From Sulfurifustis variabilis (GTDB lineage: Bacteria; Pseudomonadota; Gammaproteobacteria; Acidiferrobacterales; Sulfurifustaceae), in assembly GCF_002355415.1 (NCBI RefSeq), contig NZ_AP014936.1, forward strand, positions 1,116,001 through 1,180,000: a stretch of 64,000 nucleotides of DNA, read 5' to 3'. A program made the position numbers and the translations under genes. The notes beneath the pieces were generated by a model. The model had not been told where the DNA came from and did not search any database. It saw only the letters and a program-made list of their open reading frames with translations. The stretch's first letter is position 1; each line of letters begins with the position of its first letter. Below are positions 9,874 to 21,100 of the stretch, one piece after another.

Positions 9874-11421
9874 GTGAGCCGTAGACTCCTGAAGTCCACC
9901 GCGCTGACCGGCGCCATGACGCTGGTGTCCCGCGTCAGCGGGCTGATCCGCGACATGGTCTTCGCCAGCCTGATCGGTGCGGGCGCCACGGTTGCGGCGG
10001 ACGCCTTCTATGTGGCCTTTCGCATCCCCAATTTTCTGAGACGCATATTCGGGGAGGGCGCGCTGTCGCAAGCCTTCGTGCCGGTCTTTGCGGAGTACCG
10101 CACTCGGGCGACGCCGGCCGAAACCCGGCTTTTTCTCGATCACGTGACCGGGGTGCTGGCCGTCACGCTCTTCGTCGTCACGCTGATCGGCGTAGTCGCC
10201 GCACCCATCCTCGTCACCGTCCTCGCCCCCGGGTTTCTGGTCGATACCCAGAAATTCGAGCTGACGGTCGCGATGCTGCGGATCGTCTTCCCCTATCTCC
10301 TGTTTATATCGCTCGTGGCTCTGGCGGCCGGAGTACTGAACGCCCACGGCCGCTTCGGCGCCGCGGCGTTCACGCCCGTACTGCTGAACCTCAGCCTGAT
10401 CGGGGCGGCGTTGTGGCTGGCGCCGCGGCTCGACGAGCCGGTGGTGGGCCTCGCCTGGGGCGTGTTCATCGCCGGCGTCGTGCAACTCGCTTTTCAGCTG
10501 CCGTTTCTGATGCGAATCGGGATGCTGCCCCGCCCGCGCCTGGGGTTTCGCGATGCCGGGGTGGTGCGGGTCGTTCGCCTCATGGCGCCGGCGATCTTCG
10601 GAGTCTCGGTTGCACAGGTTAACCTCCTCGTGAACATGGTTCTCGCGTCGTTCCTGGTGACCGGCAGCGTCTCCTGGCTCTACTACTCCGATCGACTGAT
10701 GGAATTTCCGCTGGGGGTGTTCGGGATCGCGCTGGCCACCGTCATCCTGCCCAGCCTGTCGCACAAGCATGTCAACGCTTCCCACGAGGAATTCTCGCAC
10801 CTGCTCGACTGGGCGCTGCGGTGGGTGTTTATTATAGGAGTGCCGGCGACCGCAGCGCTGATGGTGCTGGCGGGGCCGATGCTGGCGACGCTCTTTTATT
10901 TCGGCAAGTTCACGGCGGGCGACGTCGAGATGAGCGCGCAGGCGCTCGTCGCCTTCTCGCTCGGGCTACTCGGGTTCATCCTGGTCAAGGTACTCGCCCC
11001 GGGGTTTTACGCGCGCCAGGACACGAAAACGCCCATGCGGGTTGGGGTCATCGCCCTGGTCGCCAACATCGCGCTGAGCATCGTCCTGGTGTTCCCGCTC
11101 GCGCACGTCGGGCTCGCCCTCGCCATTTCACTCGCGGCGTTCGTGAATGCGGGCCTCCTCTTTCGTCTCCTGCGGCGAGCCGACGTTTACCGAGCGCTCC
11201 CGGGATGGACGTCGTTTCTCCTCCGCATCGCGCTCGCGACCGCGATCATGGCCGGCGTTTTGCTATGGGGCGCCGGCGCTCTTGACACCTGGCTCTCGGC
11301 GCCACCGCTCGCCCGGGTCGTGCGGCTCGCATTCTGGATTACGGTCGGGCTGCTGGTGTATGGTGCAGCGCTACTGATAGGCGGCGTGCGACCCGCGCAT
11401 CTCAAGCTGAAACAGGTCTGA
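9874..11421 (+). CDS. murJ: Lipid II flippase MurJ
   Basis: This 515-residue MOP-superfamily membrane protein flips lipid II across the inner membrane for peptidoglycan synthesis. It has about 14 hydrophobic segments. MurJ-type motifs include the N-terminal SRVSGLIRDMVFA, AFYVAFRIPNFLRRIFGEGALSQAFVP (several basic residues needed for flipping) and YYSDRLMEFPLGVFGIA. Translation starts with GTG at 9874. The murJ-ribF-ileS-lspA gene order, with rpsT divergent, is typical of Gammaproteobacteria. Confidence 0.95.
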   Translation: MSRRLLKSTALTGAMTLVSRVSGLIRDMVFASLIGAGATVAADAFYVAFRIPNFLRRIFGEGALSQAFVPVFAEYRTRATPAETRLFLDHVTGVLAVTLFVVTLIGVVAAPILVTVLAPGFLVDTQKFELTVAMLRIVFPYLLFISLVALAAGVLNAHGRFGAAAFTPVLLNLSLIGAALWLAPRLDEPVVGLAWGVFIAGVVQLAFQLPFLMRIGMLPRPRLGFRDAGVVRVVRLMAPAIFGVSVAQVNLLVNMVLASFLVTGSVSWLYYSDRLMEFPLGVFGIALATVILPSLSHKHVNASHEEFSHLLDWALRWVFIIGVPATAALMVLAGPMLATLFYFGKFTAGDVEMSAQALVAFSLGLLGFILVKVLAPGFYARQDTKTPMRVGVIALVANIALSIVLVFPLAHVGLALAISLAAFVNAGLLFRLLRRADVYRALPGWTSFLLRIALATAIMAGVLLWGAGALDTWLSAPPLARVVRLAFWITVGLLVYGAALLIGGVRPAHLKLKQV

Positions 11422-11428
11422 TCCCGCC

Positions 11429-11842
11429 ATGCCCGATCCTCTGCTCCATCAGATCAACGCCTGCGGGGATCCGCGCGTCTTCACGCTCGCGGAAGCGGAA
11501 GCGATCTTCCCGCTCGTGCGACGCGTTACCCAACAGGCGTACCAGGAGCTCGAGCCCGTGAGGCGCGCGCTGGAAGCGATGCTGCCGACGAACCCGGTCA
11601 TCCAGGACATCGAGCGCCAGTACGAGACGATCGTGAAGCGCTGGGTCGGCAAGATGGAGCGGCTCGGGCTGGTGGTCAAAGGGCTCTGGCTCGTCGACTT
11701 CGACACCGGCGACGGCTACCTCTGCTGGAAGTTTCCGGAACTGCGGATCGGTTACTACCACAGCTATCACGAAGGCTATTCCGGTCGCGTGCCGCTTCGA
11801 CAGGTCGTCGAGGAGCTCGACCCGGACTGGGCCCACGCCTGA
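11429..11842 (+). CDS. DUF2203-family protein inserted between murJ and ribF
   Basis: This 137-residue soluble protein begins with [17 protein letters not shown] and ends with a stretch typical of DUF2203: [35 protein letters not shown]. It is predicted to be mostly helical with a compact C-terminal beta part. No function is established for the family. It starts 7 bp after murJ and is followed by a terminator, so it is co-transcribed with murJ. Confidence 0.75.
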   Translation: MPDPLLHQINACGDPRVFTLAEAEAIFPLVRRVTQQAYQELEPVRRALEAMLPTNPVIQDIERQYETIVKRWVGKMERLGLVVKGLWLVDFDTGDGYLCWKFPELRIGYYHSYHEGYSGRVPLRQVVEELDPDWAHA

Positions 11843-11888
11843 GCCGCCGCTAGACCTCCACCCGTCCGGGCGGGTAACCTTCCGGTTC

Positions 11889-11911
11889 CGGCGCCCTACG
11901 GCGCCGTTTTT
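11889..11911 (+). terminator. Rho-independent terminator before ribF
   Basis: CGGCGCC (11889-11895), loop CTAC, GGCGCCG (11900-11906) and TTTTT. It ends the murJ-DUF2203 transcript, or attenuates read-through into ribF, whose start is 20 bp further on. Confidence 0.85.
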
Positions 11912-11931
11912 ATCTCATTCAGATCAAGAAG

Positions 11932-12894
11932 ATGGAGCTCATTCGCGGGCTGCACAACCTACGTCCCCGGCATCGCGGCTGTGTCGCGACGATCGGCAAT
12001 TTCGATGGCGTGCACCTCGGCCACCAGGCGGTGATCGGTCAGCTGGCGGAGCGGGCAGCCGAGCTTCGGCTCCCCGCGCTGGTCATGCTGTTCGAGCCCC
12101 AGCCGCAGGAATACTTCCGTCCGGATCAGGCGCCGGCGCGGCTGATGAGGCTGCGCGAAAAGCTGATGGCGCTTCGGCGCTACGCAGTCGACCGCGTGCT
12201 ATGCATTCGCTTCGACGCCCGCTTTGCTGCCCTGGAAGCCGAAGCCTTCATCGAGCACGTGCTCGCCCGGGATCTTGGAGTGCGTTACCTGGTGGTGGGC
12301 GACGATTTCCGGTTCGGCGCAAAGCGGCGCGGCGATTTCGCGATGCTGAAGCGAGCCGGGGAGCGTCATGGTTTCCAGGTCGTCAACATGCACAGCTTCA
12401 GCGTCGATGGCGAGCGGGTGTCGAGCACGCGTATCCGCTCGGCGTTGGCCGCCGCGGACCTGGAAACCGCGGAAAAGCTGCTCGGGCGCCGTTACCGGAT
12501 GAGCGGGCGGGTGGCGCACGGGAGAAAACTCGGCCGCGCGCTCGGCATACCGACGGCGAACATCCACCTGCACCGGCACGGCTCGCCACTGAGCGGGATC
12601 TTCGTGGTGGAAATGTACGGGCTCGTGGGCGAACCGCTGCCCGGCGTAGCCAACATCGGGACGCGCCCGACCGTGGACGGGACCGAGGTCATCCTCGAAG
12701 TGCACCTGCTCGACTTCGATCGCGAATTCTACGGAGCGCACGTGTCCGTGGAGTTCCTGCGAAAGCTGCGCGACGAAAAGCGATTCGATTCGCTCGAAGC
12801 GATGCGCGCCGAAATCCTCAACGATATCGGCCGCGCCCGCCTTTATTTCGGTGGCCCCGATACACCCCAGCCGCGTGCCGCCCGCCATTCCTGA
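11932..12894 (+). CDS. ribF: Bifunctional riboflavin kinase / FAD synthetase
   Basis: This 320-residue enzyme converts riboflavin to FMN and FMN to FAD. The N-terminal adenylyltransferase domain has [13 protein letters not shown] and VVGDDFRFG, ending in SSTRIRSAL. The C-terminal kinase domain has [15 protein letters not shown] (the PTAN motif) and [13 protein letters not shown]. The length is normal. It is placed 8 bp before ileS as in many Gammaproteobacteria. Confidence 0.96.
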   Translation: MELIRGLHNLRPRHRGCVATIGNFDGVHLGHQAVIGQLAERAAELRLPALVMLFEPQPQEYFRPDQAPARLMRLREKLMALRRYAVDRVLCIRFDARFAALEAEAFIEHVLARDLGVRYLVVGDDFRFGAKRRGDFAMLKRAGERHGFQVVNMHSFSVDGERVSSTRIRSALAAADLETAEKLLGRRYRMSGRVAHGRKLGRALGIPTANIHLHRHGSPLSGIFVVEMYGLVGEPLPGVANIGTRPTVDGTEVILEVHLLDFDREFYGAHVSVEFLRKLRDEKRFDSLEAMRAEILNDIGRARLYFGGPDTPQPRAARHS

Positions 12895-12902
12895 GACTGA
12901 CC

Positions 12903-15725
12903 GTGAGTAACAACGACTACAAGCATACGCTGAACCTTCCGCGCACTGATTTCCCCATGAAGGCCAATCTCGCCGCGCGTGAACCGGAGATTCTCAGGCG
13001 CTGGCAGACGACCGGTCTCGCCGCGCGCCTGCGCGAGACCGGCGAGGGTCGTCCGAAGTACGTGTTGCACGACGGACCGCCGTACGCCAACGGCGATATC
13101 CACATCGGCCACGCCGTCAACAAGATCCTCAAGGACATCATCGTCAAGTCGAGGACCCTCGCGGGGTTCGACGCGCCGTTCGTTCCCGGATGGGATTGCC
13201 ACGGGCTGCCCATCGAGCTCGCGGTCGAGAAGAAGATCGGGAAGGCCGGACGGCAGGTGGAGCCGGCCGCGTTCCGCAAGGCATGCCGCGCGTATGCCAC
13301 CGAGCAGGTCGCACGCCAGCGCGCTGACTTCGAGCGCCTCGGAGTCGTCGGCGACTGGGAGCGGCCGTATCTCACCATGGACTACCGTTTCGAGGCCGAT
13401 ATCATCCGCGCGCTCGGGCGCATCGTCGGGAACGGCCACGTGTACCGGGGCTACAAGCCGGTTCACTGGTGCTGCGACTGCGGCTCGGCCCTGGCGGAGG
13501 CGGAGGTGGAGTACGCCGATCGCACCTCTCCGGCGATCGACGTGCGCTTCACGGTCGTCGACGACGCGCAATTCATCGCACGCTGCGAGACGACGTCCGA
13601 GCACGCCGGCAAGGGAGCGATCCAGGTAGTGATCTGGACCACCACGCCCTGGACGCTGCCTGCCAACCAGGCGGTCGCGCTCCACCCCGACCTCGACTAC
13701 GTGCTCGTGCAGTACGCCGGCCAACAGGGTACCGAACGCGTTCTGCTCGCCGACGCGCTCCTCAAGGATGCCATGCTGCGCTACGGCGTGAGCGAGTATC
13801 GCGTGGTCGCACGTTGTCCCGGTCGCGCCCTGGAAGGCCTCCGGTTGCGGCATCCTTTTTATGCCCGCGAAGTACCGATCATCCTTGCCGAGCATGTTAC
13901 GACCGAGAGCGGTACGGGCGCGGTCCACACCGCGCCCGGCCACGGTCTCGAGGACTATGTGGTCGGCGTGAAGTACGACTTGCCGATCGACAATCCGGTC
14001 GGTCCGGATGGCAAGTTCATCCCGCAGACCGAGATGTTCGCCGGGGAGCACGTGTTCAAGGCGAACGAGCACGTGATCGAGGCGCTCAAGGCACGCGGAA
14101 AGCTGCTGCACTCCGCCGCGGTGTCGCACAGCTACCCGCACTGTTGGCGCCACAAGACGCCCATCATCTTTCGCGCCACGTCGCAGTGGTTCATCTCGAT
14201 GGAGCGCCTGCGCTCCTCGGCGCTCGCCGAGATCGCATCGACGAAGTGGGTGCCGTCCTGGGGTCAGGCACGGATCGAAGGCATGGTGCAGAACCGCCCC
14301 GACTGGTGTATTTCACGCCAGCGCGCCTGGGGCGTACCGATCGCGCTGTTCGTACACAGGCAGACCGGCGAGCTCCACCCGCAGAGCGACCGCCTGATCG
14401 AGGAGGTCGCAGTCCGGGTCGAGGAGGGCGGTGTCGACGCCTGGTTCGGTCTCGACGCGGCGGAGCTGCTGGGTCCGGACGCCGCGCAGTATGAAAAGGT
14501 AAGCGATATCCTCGACGTGTGGTTCGATTCCGGCGTGACCCATGCGTGTGTCCTCGACCGGCGGCCCGAGCTGAAGCGACCGGCCGACCTCTATCTCGAG
14601 GGATCCGACCAGCACCGGGGCTGGTTCCAGTCCTCGCTCCTGACCTCGGTGGCGATGGTCGGCAAGGCCCCTTACACCGGCGTGCTTACGCACGGTTTTA
14701 CCGTGGACGCGAAAGGGCGAAAGATGTCGAAATCGCTCGGAAACGTAGTCGCACCCCAGAAGGTCATCCAGACGCTCGGTGCGGACGTGCTGCGGCTCTG
14801 GGTGGCCGCCACGGATTACCGTGCCGAGATGAACATCTCCGATGAGATCCTGACCCGCACCGCCGATTCTTACCGGCGCATCCGGAACACGGCGCGCTAT
14901 CTGCTCGGGAGCCTCGACGGGTTCTCGCCGGACCAGGCGCTCCCGGTCGAAGATCTGCTTCCACTCGATCGCTGGGCCCTCTCGCGCGCGCACGAGCTCC
15001 AGGGGCAGATCCTCGCCGCCTACGACGAGTTCAGCTTCCATGTCATCTACCAGCGGCTGCACCAGTTCTGCTCGATCGACATGGGCAGCTTCTACCTCGA
15101 CGTGCTCAAGGACCGCATGTACACGATGCGGACCGAGAGCCGGGGACGGCGCTCCGGCCAGACGGTCATGTACCACCTCCTCGAGGCGCTGGCGCGCTGG
15201 CTGGCACCCATCCTGAGCTTCACTGCCGACGAGATCTGGTCCTATATGCCCGGCCGGCGGGGCGACTCGGTTTTTCTCGAGACCTGGCATGCGCTTCCGG
15301 CGCTTGGGCGGGATGAATCGCTCACGCCGGAGTTCTGGAGCACCGTCCTGCGCGTGCGCCAGGCGGTGAGCAAGGAGTTCGAGAAGCTGCGCGTGGCCGG
15401 CGGCATCGGTTCCCCCCTCGATGCCGAAGTCGATCTTTACTGCGCGGATGAGCTGCTCGCGCCACTGCGCGTTCCGGGCGACGAGCTCCGGTTCGTCTTC
15501 ATCAGCTCCTATGCCCGCGTGCACCCGCTTGCCGGGCGCACCGAGCGGGCCGTGGAAACGGAGATGCCCGGACTGTACGTCGAGGTGGCCCCGTCCGCGC
15601 ATCCAAAATGCATTCGTTGCTGGCATCACCGGGAAGACGTAGGCGCGCACCCGGAGCACCCGCTGATCTGCGGGCGATGCGTGGAAAACGTCGCCGGCGC
15701 GGGCGAGAATCGCGTGTTCGCCTGA
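12903..15725 (+). CDS. ileS: Isoleucyl-tRNA synthetase
   Basis: This 940-residue class I synthetase charges tRNA-Ile. The HIGH motif is HIGH within [11 protein letters not shown] (near residue 66), the KMSKS loop is [10 protein letters not shown] (near 607), and the editing (CP1) domain contains [10 protein letters not shown]. The C-terminal zinc site is CIRC...CGRC (about 902-930), as in the E. coli-type enzyme. The start is GTG at 12903, giving [20 protein letters not shown], the usual N-terminus; longer upstream frames overlap ribF. The stop overlaps the lspA start (TGATG). Confidence 0.97.
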   Translation: MSNNDYKHTLNLPRTDFPMKANLAAREPEILRRWQTTGLAARLRETGEGRPKYVLHDGPPYANGDIHIGHAVNKILKDIIVKSRTLAGFDAPFVPGWDCHGLPIELAVEKKIGKAGRQVEPAAFRKACRAYATEQVARQRADFERLGVVGDWERPYLTMDYRFEADIIRALGRIVGNGHVYRGYKPVHWCCDCGSALAEAEVEYADRTSPAIDVRFTVVDDAQFIARCETTSEHAGKGAIQVVIWTTTPWTLPANQAVALHPDLDYVLVQYAGQQGTERVLLADALLKDAMLRYGVSEYRVVARCPGRALEGLRLRHPFYAREVPIILAEHVTTESGTGAVHTAPGHGLEDYVVGVKYDLPIDNPVGPDGKFIPQTEMFAGEHVFKANEHVIEALKARGKLLHSAAVSHSYPHCWRHKTPIIFRATSQWFISMERLRSSALAEIASTKWVPSWGQARIEGMVQNRPDWCISRQRAWGVPIALFVHRQTGELHPQSDRLIEEVAVRVEEGGVDAWFGLDAAELLGPDAAQYEKVSDILDVWFDSGVTHACVLDRRPELKRPADLYLEGSDQHRGWFQSSLLTSVAMVGKAPYTGVLTHGFTVDAKGRKMSKSLGNVVAPQKVIQTLGADVLRLWVAATDYRAEMNISDEILTRTADSYRRIRNTARYLLGSLDGFSPDQALPVEDLLPLDRWALSRAHELQGQILAAYDEFSFHVIYQRLHQFCSIDMGSFYLDVLKDRMYTMRTESRGRRSGQTVMYHLLEALARWLAPILSFTADEIWSYMPGRRGDSVFLETWHALPALGRDESLTPEFWSTVLRVRQAVSKEFEKLRVAGGIGSPLDAEVDLYCADELLAPLRVPGDELRFVFISSYARVHPLAGRTERAVETEMPGLYVEVAPSAHPKCIRCWHHREDVGAHPEHPLICGRCVENVAGAGENRVFA

Positions 15726-16204
15726 TGCTGCGCTACTTCTGGATCGCCGTTGCCGTCGTCGTCGCGGATCAACTGACCAAGCTCGCGGCGGTCAAGTACC
15801 TGACGCGCCACGCCGAGGTGGCCGTCACACCGTTCCTGAACCTGACGCTCGTCTACAACCCGGGAGCGGCGTTCGGCTTCCTGAGCGATGCCGGCGGCTG
15901 GCAGAACCGGTTTTTCATCGGCGTCGCCCTGGCCGCTTGCGCGGTGATCGTGTACATGATCCGTCGCCTGGGCCCACGCGATCGACTGGTGGCCGTCGCC
16001 TTCATGCTGATACTCGGTGGAGCCGTCGGAAACCTGATCGACCGGCTGGTGTACGGCTACGTCATCGACTTCGTCGATGTCTACTACGGCACGTGGCACT
16101 GGCCCGCTTTCAACGTGGCCGACTCGGCGATCACGGTGGGCGCCGTACTGCTCGTGATCGACGCGCTCGCGATCGGGACGCGAAAACGTCGTGCCGCGTC
16201 CTGA
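15725..16204 (+). CDS. lspA: Lipoprotein signal peptidase LspA
   Basis: This 159-residue inner-membrane aspartyl protease (signal peptidase II) has four membrane helices. It removes the signal peptide of prolipoproteins after lipidation. Conserved blocks are ADQLTK, VYNPGAAFG, the first catalytic Asp in GGAVGNLIDRL and the second in FNVADSAI. The ATG overlaps the ileS stop by one base. Probable clients in this window are the lipoprotein at 42.1 kb and the RND adaptor at 47.9 kb. Confidence 0.96.
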   Translation: MLRYFWIAVAVVVADQLTKLAAVKYLTRHAEVAVTPFLNLTLVYNPGAAFGFLSDAGGWQNRFFIGVALAACAVIVYMIRRLGPRDRLVAVAFMLILGGAVGNLIDRLVYGYVIDFVDVYYGTWHWPAFNVADSAITVGAVLLVIDALAIGTRKRRAAS

Positions 16205-16652
16205 CAATCGTTTGATCGAACCGGGCTGCAAGGTCACGCTGCACTACACCCTCAGCCTCGCGACCGGCAAGACCGCGGACACGACGCGGGGGGGCGAACC
16301 GGCGGTACTGGTGGTGGGGGCGGGCGATCTGCACGCCGCGTTCGAGGGGCGCCTGCTGGGGCTTGGCCCGGGGGAGAGTCGCCGATTCGAGATCCCGTGC
16401 ATGGAGGCATTCGGCCCGAGCGAAACGGGCAACGTTCACGCGCTTCCGCGGGCGGAGTTTCCGCCGGAGATGAAAATCGAGCCCGGTCTGGTAATCGGCT
16501 TCGAGCTGCCGTCAGGGGAAGAGGTGCCCGGGACCGTCGTAGCGGTTTCCGAGCACGAGGTGCGAATCGATTTCAATCACCCGCTGGCCGGGCACGACCT
16601 CGTTTTCGAGGTCGAAGTCCTGTCCGTCGAACCGCCTTCCCGGCCGGCATAG
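16191..16652 (+). CDS. fkpB: FKBP-type peptidyl-prolyl isomerase FkpB (SlpA)
   Basis: This 153-residue protein is of the SlyD/FkpB class, with a split FKBP domain (VTLHYTLSLATGKTADTT and DLVFEVEVLSV) carrying an insert-in-flap domain (about 75-125: EAFGPSETGNVHALPRAEFP, DFNHPLAG). It should catalyse proline isomerisation and act as a chaperone in the cytoplasm. It has no histidine-rich metal tail, so it is FkpB rather than SlyD. The GTG start at 16191 overlaps the lspA end by 14 bp. The lspA-fkpB-ispH order is well conserved. Confidence 0.92.
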   Translation: MPRPDNRLIEPGCKVTLHYTLSLATGKTADTTRGGEPAVLVVGAGDLHAAFEGRLLGLGPGESRRFEIPCMEAFGPSETGNVHALPRAEFPPEMKIEPGLVIGFELPSGEEVPGTVVAVSEHEVRIDFNHPLAGHDLVFEVEVLSVEPPSRPA

Positions 16653-16676
16653 AGGAAGCCGTGTATCATTGACGCC

Positions 16677-17603
16677 ATGGACATCTACCTCGCCAATCCG
16701 CGCGGATTCTGCGCGGGCGTCGATCGCGCCATCGAGATCGTCGAACGCGCGCTCGACCTGTTCGGCGCGCCGATCTACGTGCGGCACGAGGTCGTGCACA
16801 ACCGGTTTGTCGTCGAGGGGTTGCGGGCCAAGGGCGCCGCGTTCGTGGATGAGCTGGAAGACGTTCCGGACGGGGCGACCGTCATTTTCAGCGCGCACGG
16901 CGTGTCGCGGGCGGTCCGCGAGGAGGCGGCGCGGCGCGGCCTCAATGTTTTCGACGCGACCTGTCCGCTGGTCACCAAGGTCCACATGGAGGTGGTCCGT
17001 CTGCACAAGCGGGGAACCGAGCTCGTCCTGATCGGCCACGCGGGACACCCCGAGGTGGAAGGCACGATGGGACAGGTCCCGCACGGGATTCATCTCGTCG
17101 AATCGCCCGAGGACGTTGCCCGGCTCGAGATACGTGACCCACGCAACCTGGCGTACGCCACGCAGACCACGCTTTCCGTCGACGATACCGCGCGCATCGT
17201 CGACGCCCTCAGGCGACGCTTTCCCGAGGTCCAGGCGCCGAAGCGCGACGACATCTGCTACGCGACCCAGAACCGACAGGACGCGGTCAAGCGTCTGGCG
17301 GACCTGTGCGAGGTCGTCCTCGTGGTCGGTTCCTACAACAGCTCGAATTCCAATCGCCTTCGCGAGGTCGCGGAAGCGAGGGGCGCAAAGGCCTACATGA
17401 TCGACGGCCCGGAGGATCTCAGGGCCGAATGGTTCGAAGGAGTAGGTCGCGTGGGCATTACCGCCGGCGCGTCCGCACCCGAACAGCTGGTGCAGGAGGT
17501 GCTCGGCCGACTGACCGGATGGGGAGGGAAGCTGGTGGGCGAGCAGGACGGCAAGGAAGAGGCGATTGCCTTCCCCCTGCCCCGCCCGTTGCGCGCCGGC
17601 TGA
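16677..17603 (+). CDS. ispH: 4-hydroxy-3-methylbut-2-enyl diphosphate reductase IspH
   Basis: This 308-residue iron-sulfur enzyme makes the last step of the MEP isoprenoid pathway, giving IPP and DMAPP. The three cluster cysteines are visible: [13 protein letters not shown] near residue 12, [13 protein letters not shown] near 99 and [13 protein letters not shown] near 196. The His in RHEVVHN and the SAHGVS block also match. Its product feeds IspB, encoded 10 kb upstream. It converges on pilE with 17 bp between the stops. Confidence 0.97.
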   Translation: MDIYLANPRGFCAGVDRAIEIVERALDLFGAPIYVRHEVVHNRFVVEGLRAKGAAFVDELEDVPDGATVIFSAHGVSRAVREEAARRGLNVFDATCPLVTKVHMEVVRLHKRGTELVLIGHAGHPEVEGTMGQVPHGIHLVESPEDVARLEIRDPRNLAYATQTTLSVDDTARIVDALRRRFPEVQAPKRDDICYATQNRQDAVKRLADLCEVVLVVGSYNSSNSNRLREVAEARGAKAYMIDGPEDLRAEWFEGVGRVGITAGASAPEQLVQEVLGRLTGWGGKLVGEQDGKEEAIAFPLPRPLRAG

Positions 17604-17620
17604 GCTTTAGGAACGATCCC

Positions 17621-18097
17621 TCAGCGGTCGGTCCACTTGCAGCACCAGGAGTTGTCGTTATTTTTGTCCCATTGCTTTCGACCGGTGGCGTCGATCCTGA
17701 GCTTGCCGTTGTCCGCGAGGGATCCCAGCGGCGTCGCCGTCGCTATGAAGCTGCAGGAAAGGGCAGCGCAGGTACCCGCGATATTCCCCGACGCGAGCGT
17801 GAGTGTGTAGTGGCTCTCCGGGGAACTCGTCCCATATTCGTAGTTGAGCCCGCCGTCGTCGCAGTTCCGGTCGTCCGTCAGACTTCCCGAGTAGGTTCCG
17901 CATGCGGAGAGAAACTGTTCCTGGAGACCCGCGATGCGCGTCAGGGCGATTTGCGCATCCGATCGGCGCGTTCGAGCCGTGTACTGCTGGTAACTGGGAT
18001 AAGCGATCGCCGCGAGGATGCCGACGACGACCACCACGACCATGAGTTCGATAAGCGTGACGCCCCGGTCGGGCCGTTTGTTGCTGTTCTTAGGCAT
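17621..18097 (-). CDS. pilE: Minor pilin PilE
   Basis: This 158-residue prepilin has leader [12 protein letters not shown] followed by [24 protein letters not shown]. The mature N-terminal residue would be Val instead of the usual Phe, while Glu5 is kept. The globular part has several cysteines (SACG, NCDDGG, WCC) that can form disulfides. It ends the fimT-pilVWXY1-pilE operon, 6 bp after pilY1. In Pseudomonas PilE links the minor-pilin tip complex to the PilA shaft. Confidence 0.9.
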   Translation of the reverse strand: MPKNSNKRPDRGVTLIELMVVVVVVGILAAIAYPSYQQYTARTRRSDAQIALTRIAGLQEQFLSACGTYSGSLTDDRNCDDGGLNYEYGTSSPESHYTLTLASGNIAGTCAALSCSFIATATPLGSLADNGKLRIDATGRKQWDKNNDNSWCCKWTDR

Positions 18098-18103
18098 GAC
18101 GCG

Positions 18104-21100
18104 TTATTCCTCGTACCAGAAAGTCTTGAAACGTGGCAGCTTGCTGTTGATTTCCGGCCGCGCTGCGCCACCGCTCGTGCCCACCAGACTCGAGACGCCG
18201 TCCTCGCGAATGACGATCACCGTTTCCGACGGGATGCCGCCGCCGAGCTCGATGGTGCGGTCGAGGGTGCCGTCCTTGTCGAAGTCGACGGCCGCTGTTG
18301 CGTTGAGAAAGTTGAAGGCGTGCAGCTTCGCCAGGCCTTCCGACGCGGAACACGTACGCTCAGCGGTCAGGTCGTTCGCCGGGACATACGTCGTGACGTA
18401 GAGCACGCCGTCAAAGATGACCGGCTTTGCTAGCCCTTTCTCGCCGACCCACGGCCAGGTAGAGGGAGCGCCGGTCGGTGCCGATGCGCCGGATTCCTTG
18501 AGTTCGACGTACCACCCGTCGGATTCCTTGATCGCTTGCAATGCCGCCGCATAGTCGGTGCCGTTCGGGTCCTGGAGGACATTGCTCGTCGCGTCGTACA
18601 GGTCCGCCTCCGTCAGGGGCGTGGGAAGCGTGGAACCCGAGACCGCATACGTGTCGATCTTGCGATCGCGGAACGCGTAGATGCGGTTGCGCACCGGGTC
18701 CCCGCCGGCCGTCAGTTTGTCGAGTGGGTCCTCGCGATCGCCGGTCGCAATGGCGACCAGGTCATACTTGGACTCGGCCGCGTTCTCGACGTACTGGTTG
18801 TCCGTCACCTGCGCGACGTCCGGGGGATAGAAGAATTTGCGGCGGTTGTAGTCGTCGATGGTGGCGCAATTCGGACGATCGGTGGCGGGGTTGTTCCCTG
18901 TGCAACCGACATCGGCGAACACGAAACCCTTGCTGTTCCCGTTGCTGTTGGTCTTCAGCGTCGGGCCGAGATCGATGCGCCAAAGCTGGCCTCCGGTATC
19001 GCCGACGTAAATCCGGTCCACCTCTCCGTCCCGGTTCGAGTCCATCAGAGCGAGGTCGGACGGGATGCCGAACTTCATGTTGGAGAGCGTCAGCGTCGGG
19101 CTGTTGCCGGCCGAGTCCGGTCCATCGCTCGCCCACCAGAGCCGTTCGCCCGTCTCGGGATCGACGACGTAGATGGCGTTGCCGATCTTGTTGGCCGCGG
19201 TTGCCGCAGCCTGAACCGGCATGACGTCGTCCTCGGACGGGTCGTAGCCGCCGCCGAAGATCAGCACCGTCTTCGCGGAGCTGTCGTCCGCGGTTTCGCA
19301 GCCGGCTCCGCTGCAGCCGAAGCGGATGCGGGCAACGGCCGGTTTCGACCACGTCTGGCCGAGCCTGCGGTAAGCCGTGTCGCCGGACGGCCCCCCGCGG
19401 ATCACCCACATCAGCTTGGGTGAGATGCCGCTGGTATAGGCCGGATCGTCCAGCGCGGCGGTAGGCGTCACATCGAAGGCATAGATGTTGTTTCCTCCCC
19501 GGCGCATGCCGATGTACATGTACACATGATCGTTGTTATCCGGCTCGATGATGCCGTTGTTGTTGTTGTCCTGGATCCAGAAGGTCGGGGTACCGTCCAT
19601 GCCGTAGAGGTGCGTGCCGACGCTGTCTTGCGCGTTCTCAAATTGCTTGTTCAGCAGCTCACTCGGTACGAAGGCCCATTCTTCCGCGCCGTTGTAGTCG
19701 TTGACGATCCGCACCACGCCGTCGTTCGACGCGTAGAACAGCTTGATGACCGGATCGCTGCTGGTGCCGCCGTACGTGATGGCGACCGGCCGGCTGTGCA
19801 GCGGGTCGCCGTGCCGCCAGCGCTCGTCGGTGGTCGAACCGTCCTGGTCCTTGTCGTAGACGTCGTAACCGAGCATCCACTTGAGCACCAGCTCGACCTG
19901 GGCGGTATCGGTCGCGTTAGTCGTCGCGGAATCGGCGCTCGTATCCGTAAGACCGAGAATCGTCGGATCGTTGATCGCGGCCGTGTAGACGCTGTTTGTG
20001 CCGGACACCTCGATCCGCGTGAGCGTCGCGGGGCTCGAGGCGGATAGGCCGGAGTAGCTGCCACGATAGGTGTACAGCTTCCGCGCGGCGGGGGCCGGGA
20101 TCTGGCCTCCCGCGCCGCCCTTGGTCACGTCGCCGCCGTCCGCCGCCGCGGTCCAGTAGCTGGTCGCCGAATCCTTGATGCGCTGGGTCACCGGGTCGAT
20201 TGCGGGGGTACCGTTCTTGTCGATGATCTCCCCGAAGGAGCACGTGGTATTGGTCTTGTCCGCGCAGAGCTTGAACTTCTTGACGTTGCCGTCCCAGCAC
20301 TTGGTGCCGGAAGGTTTGAAGAGCGCGAAATAGACCTCGTCGCGGTTGAACAGCTTGTTGAAGGCGTTGACGGAAAGCGCCGGCGCGGCGAACGAGCTGT
20401 TGGTCGTCTGGATGTCGATCAGCGCGGCCTGCAGCGCACCGCTCAGCTCGCTGGCATTGGTGGCAGACCGATACTCGCCGTCGCTGCTGCTGGCCGTGTC
20501 CTGTAGCAGCTGCTGGCCGTCGGCATCCTTCTTCTGGTCGTCGTCCAGGGCACCCGGCTTCAGGTCGAAGCCGATCGTGTAGGTGATCGCACGCTGGTTG
20601 TTCTCGAGAATGTCGTCGTCGATGAGGTCCTGGGTGTACATCCAGCGGGCCAGTTCGTCCAGCTTGCTCGAATAACCGTAGGTATAACCGTCGTCGAACG
20701 TGCCGATGTTCGTCAGCAGGTCGATTTCATCGTCGGCGTTTGTATCGTTCGTGACCCACGGATTCCCGTCGGTGACCAGGATGATATAAGCCTGCTGGCA
20801 AGTGTAGCGGAACGGCGAAACGTACTTTCCATCGGCGCCTTTCGCGGTCGCATCGGGAGGCGGGGTGGGTGCAGTGGAGGCCGCATAGCCGTACTTCGGC
20901 GTGTCACCGGAGAGGTACAGCTTGGCTTCGTACATCGTCTCGGCCAGCGGCGTGCCGACGTATGGGGAATTACAGTTCGAAGGTTCCGACGGGCTGCCAT
21001 CGCAGGCCGGTCCATACGCATTGGGGTTGACGTCGTCGATCATGGCCTTGATCGCCGCCTTGCGCGTCATCGAGGTGGCGTTGTACGTGACAGTGTCATT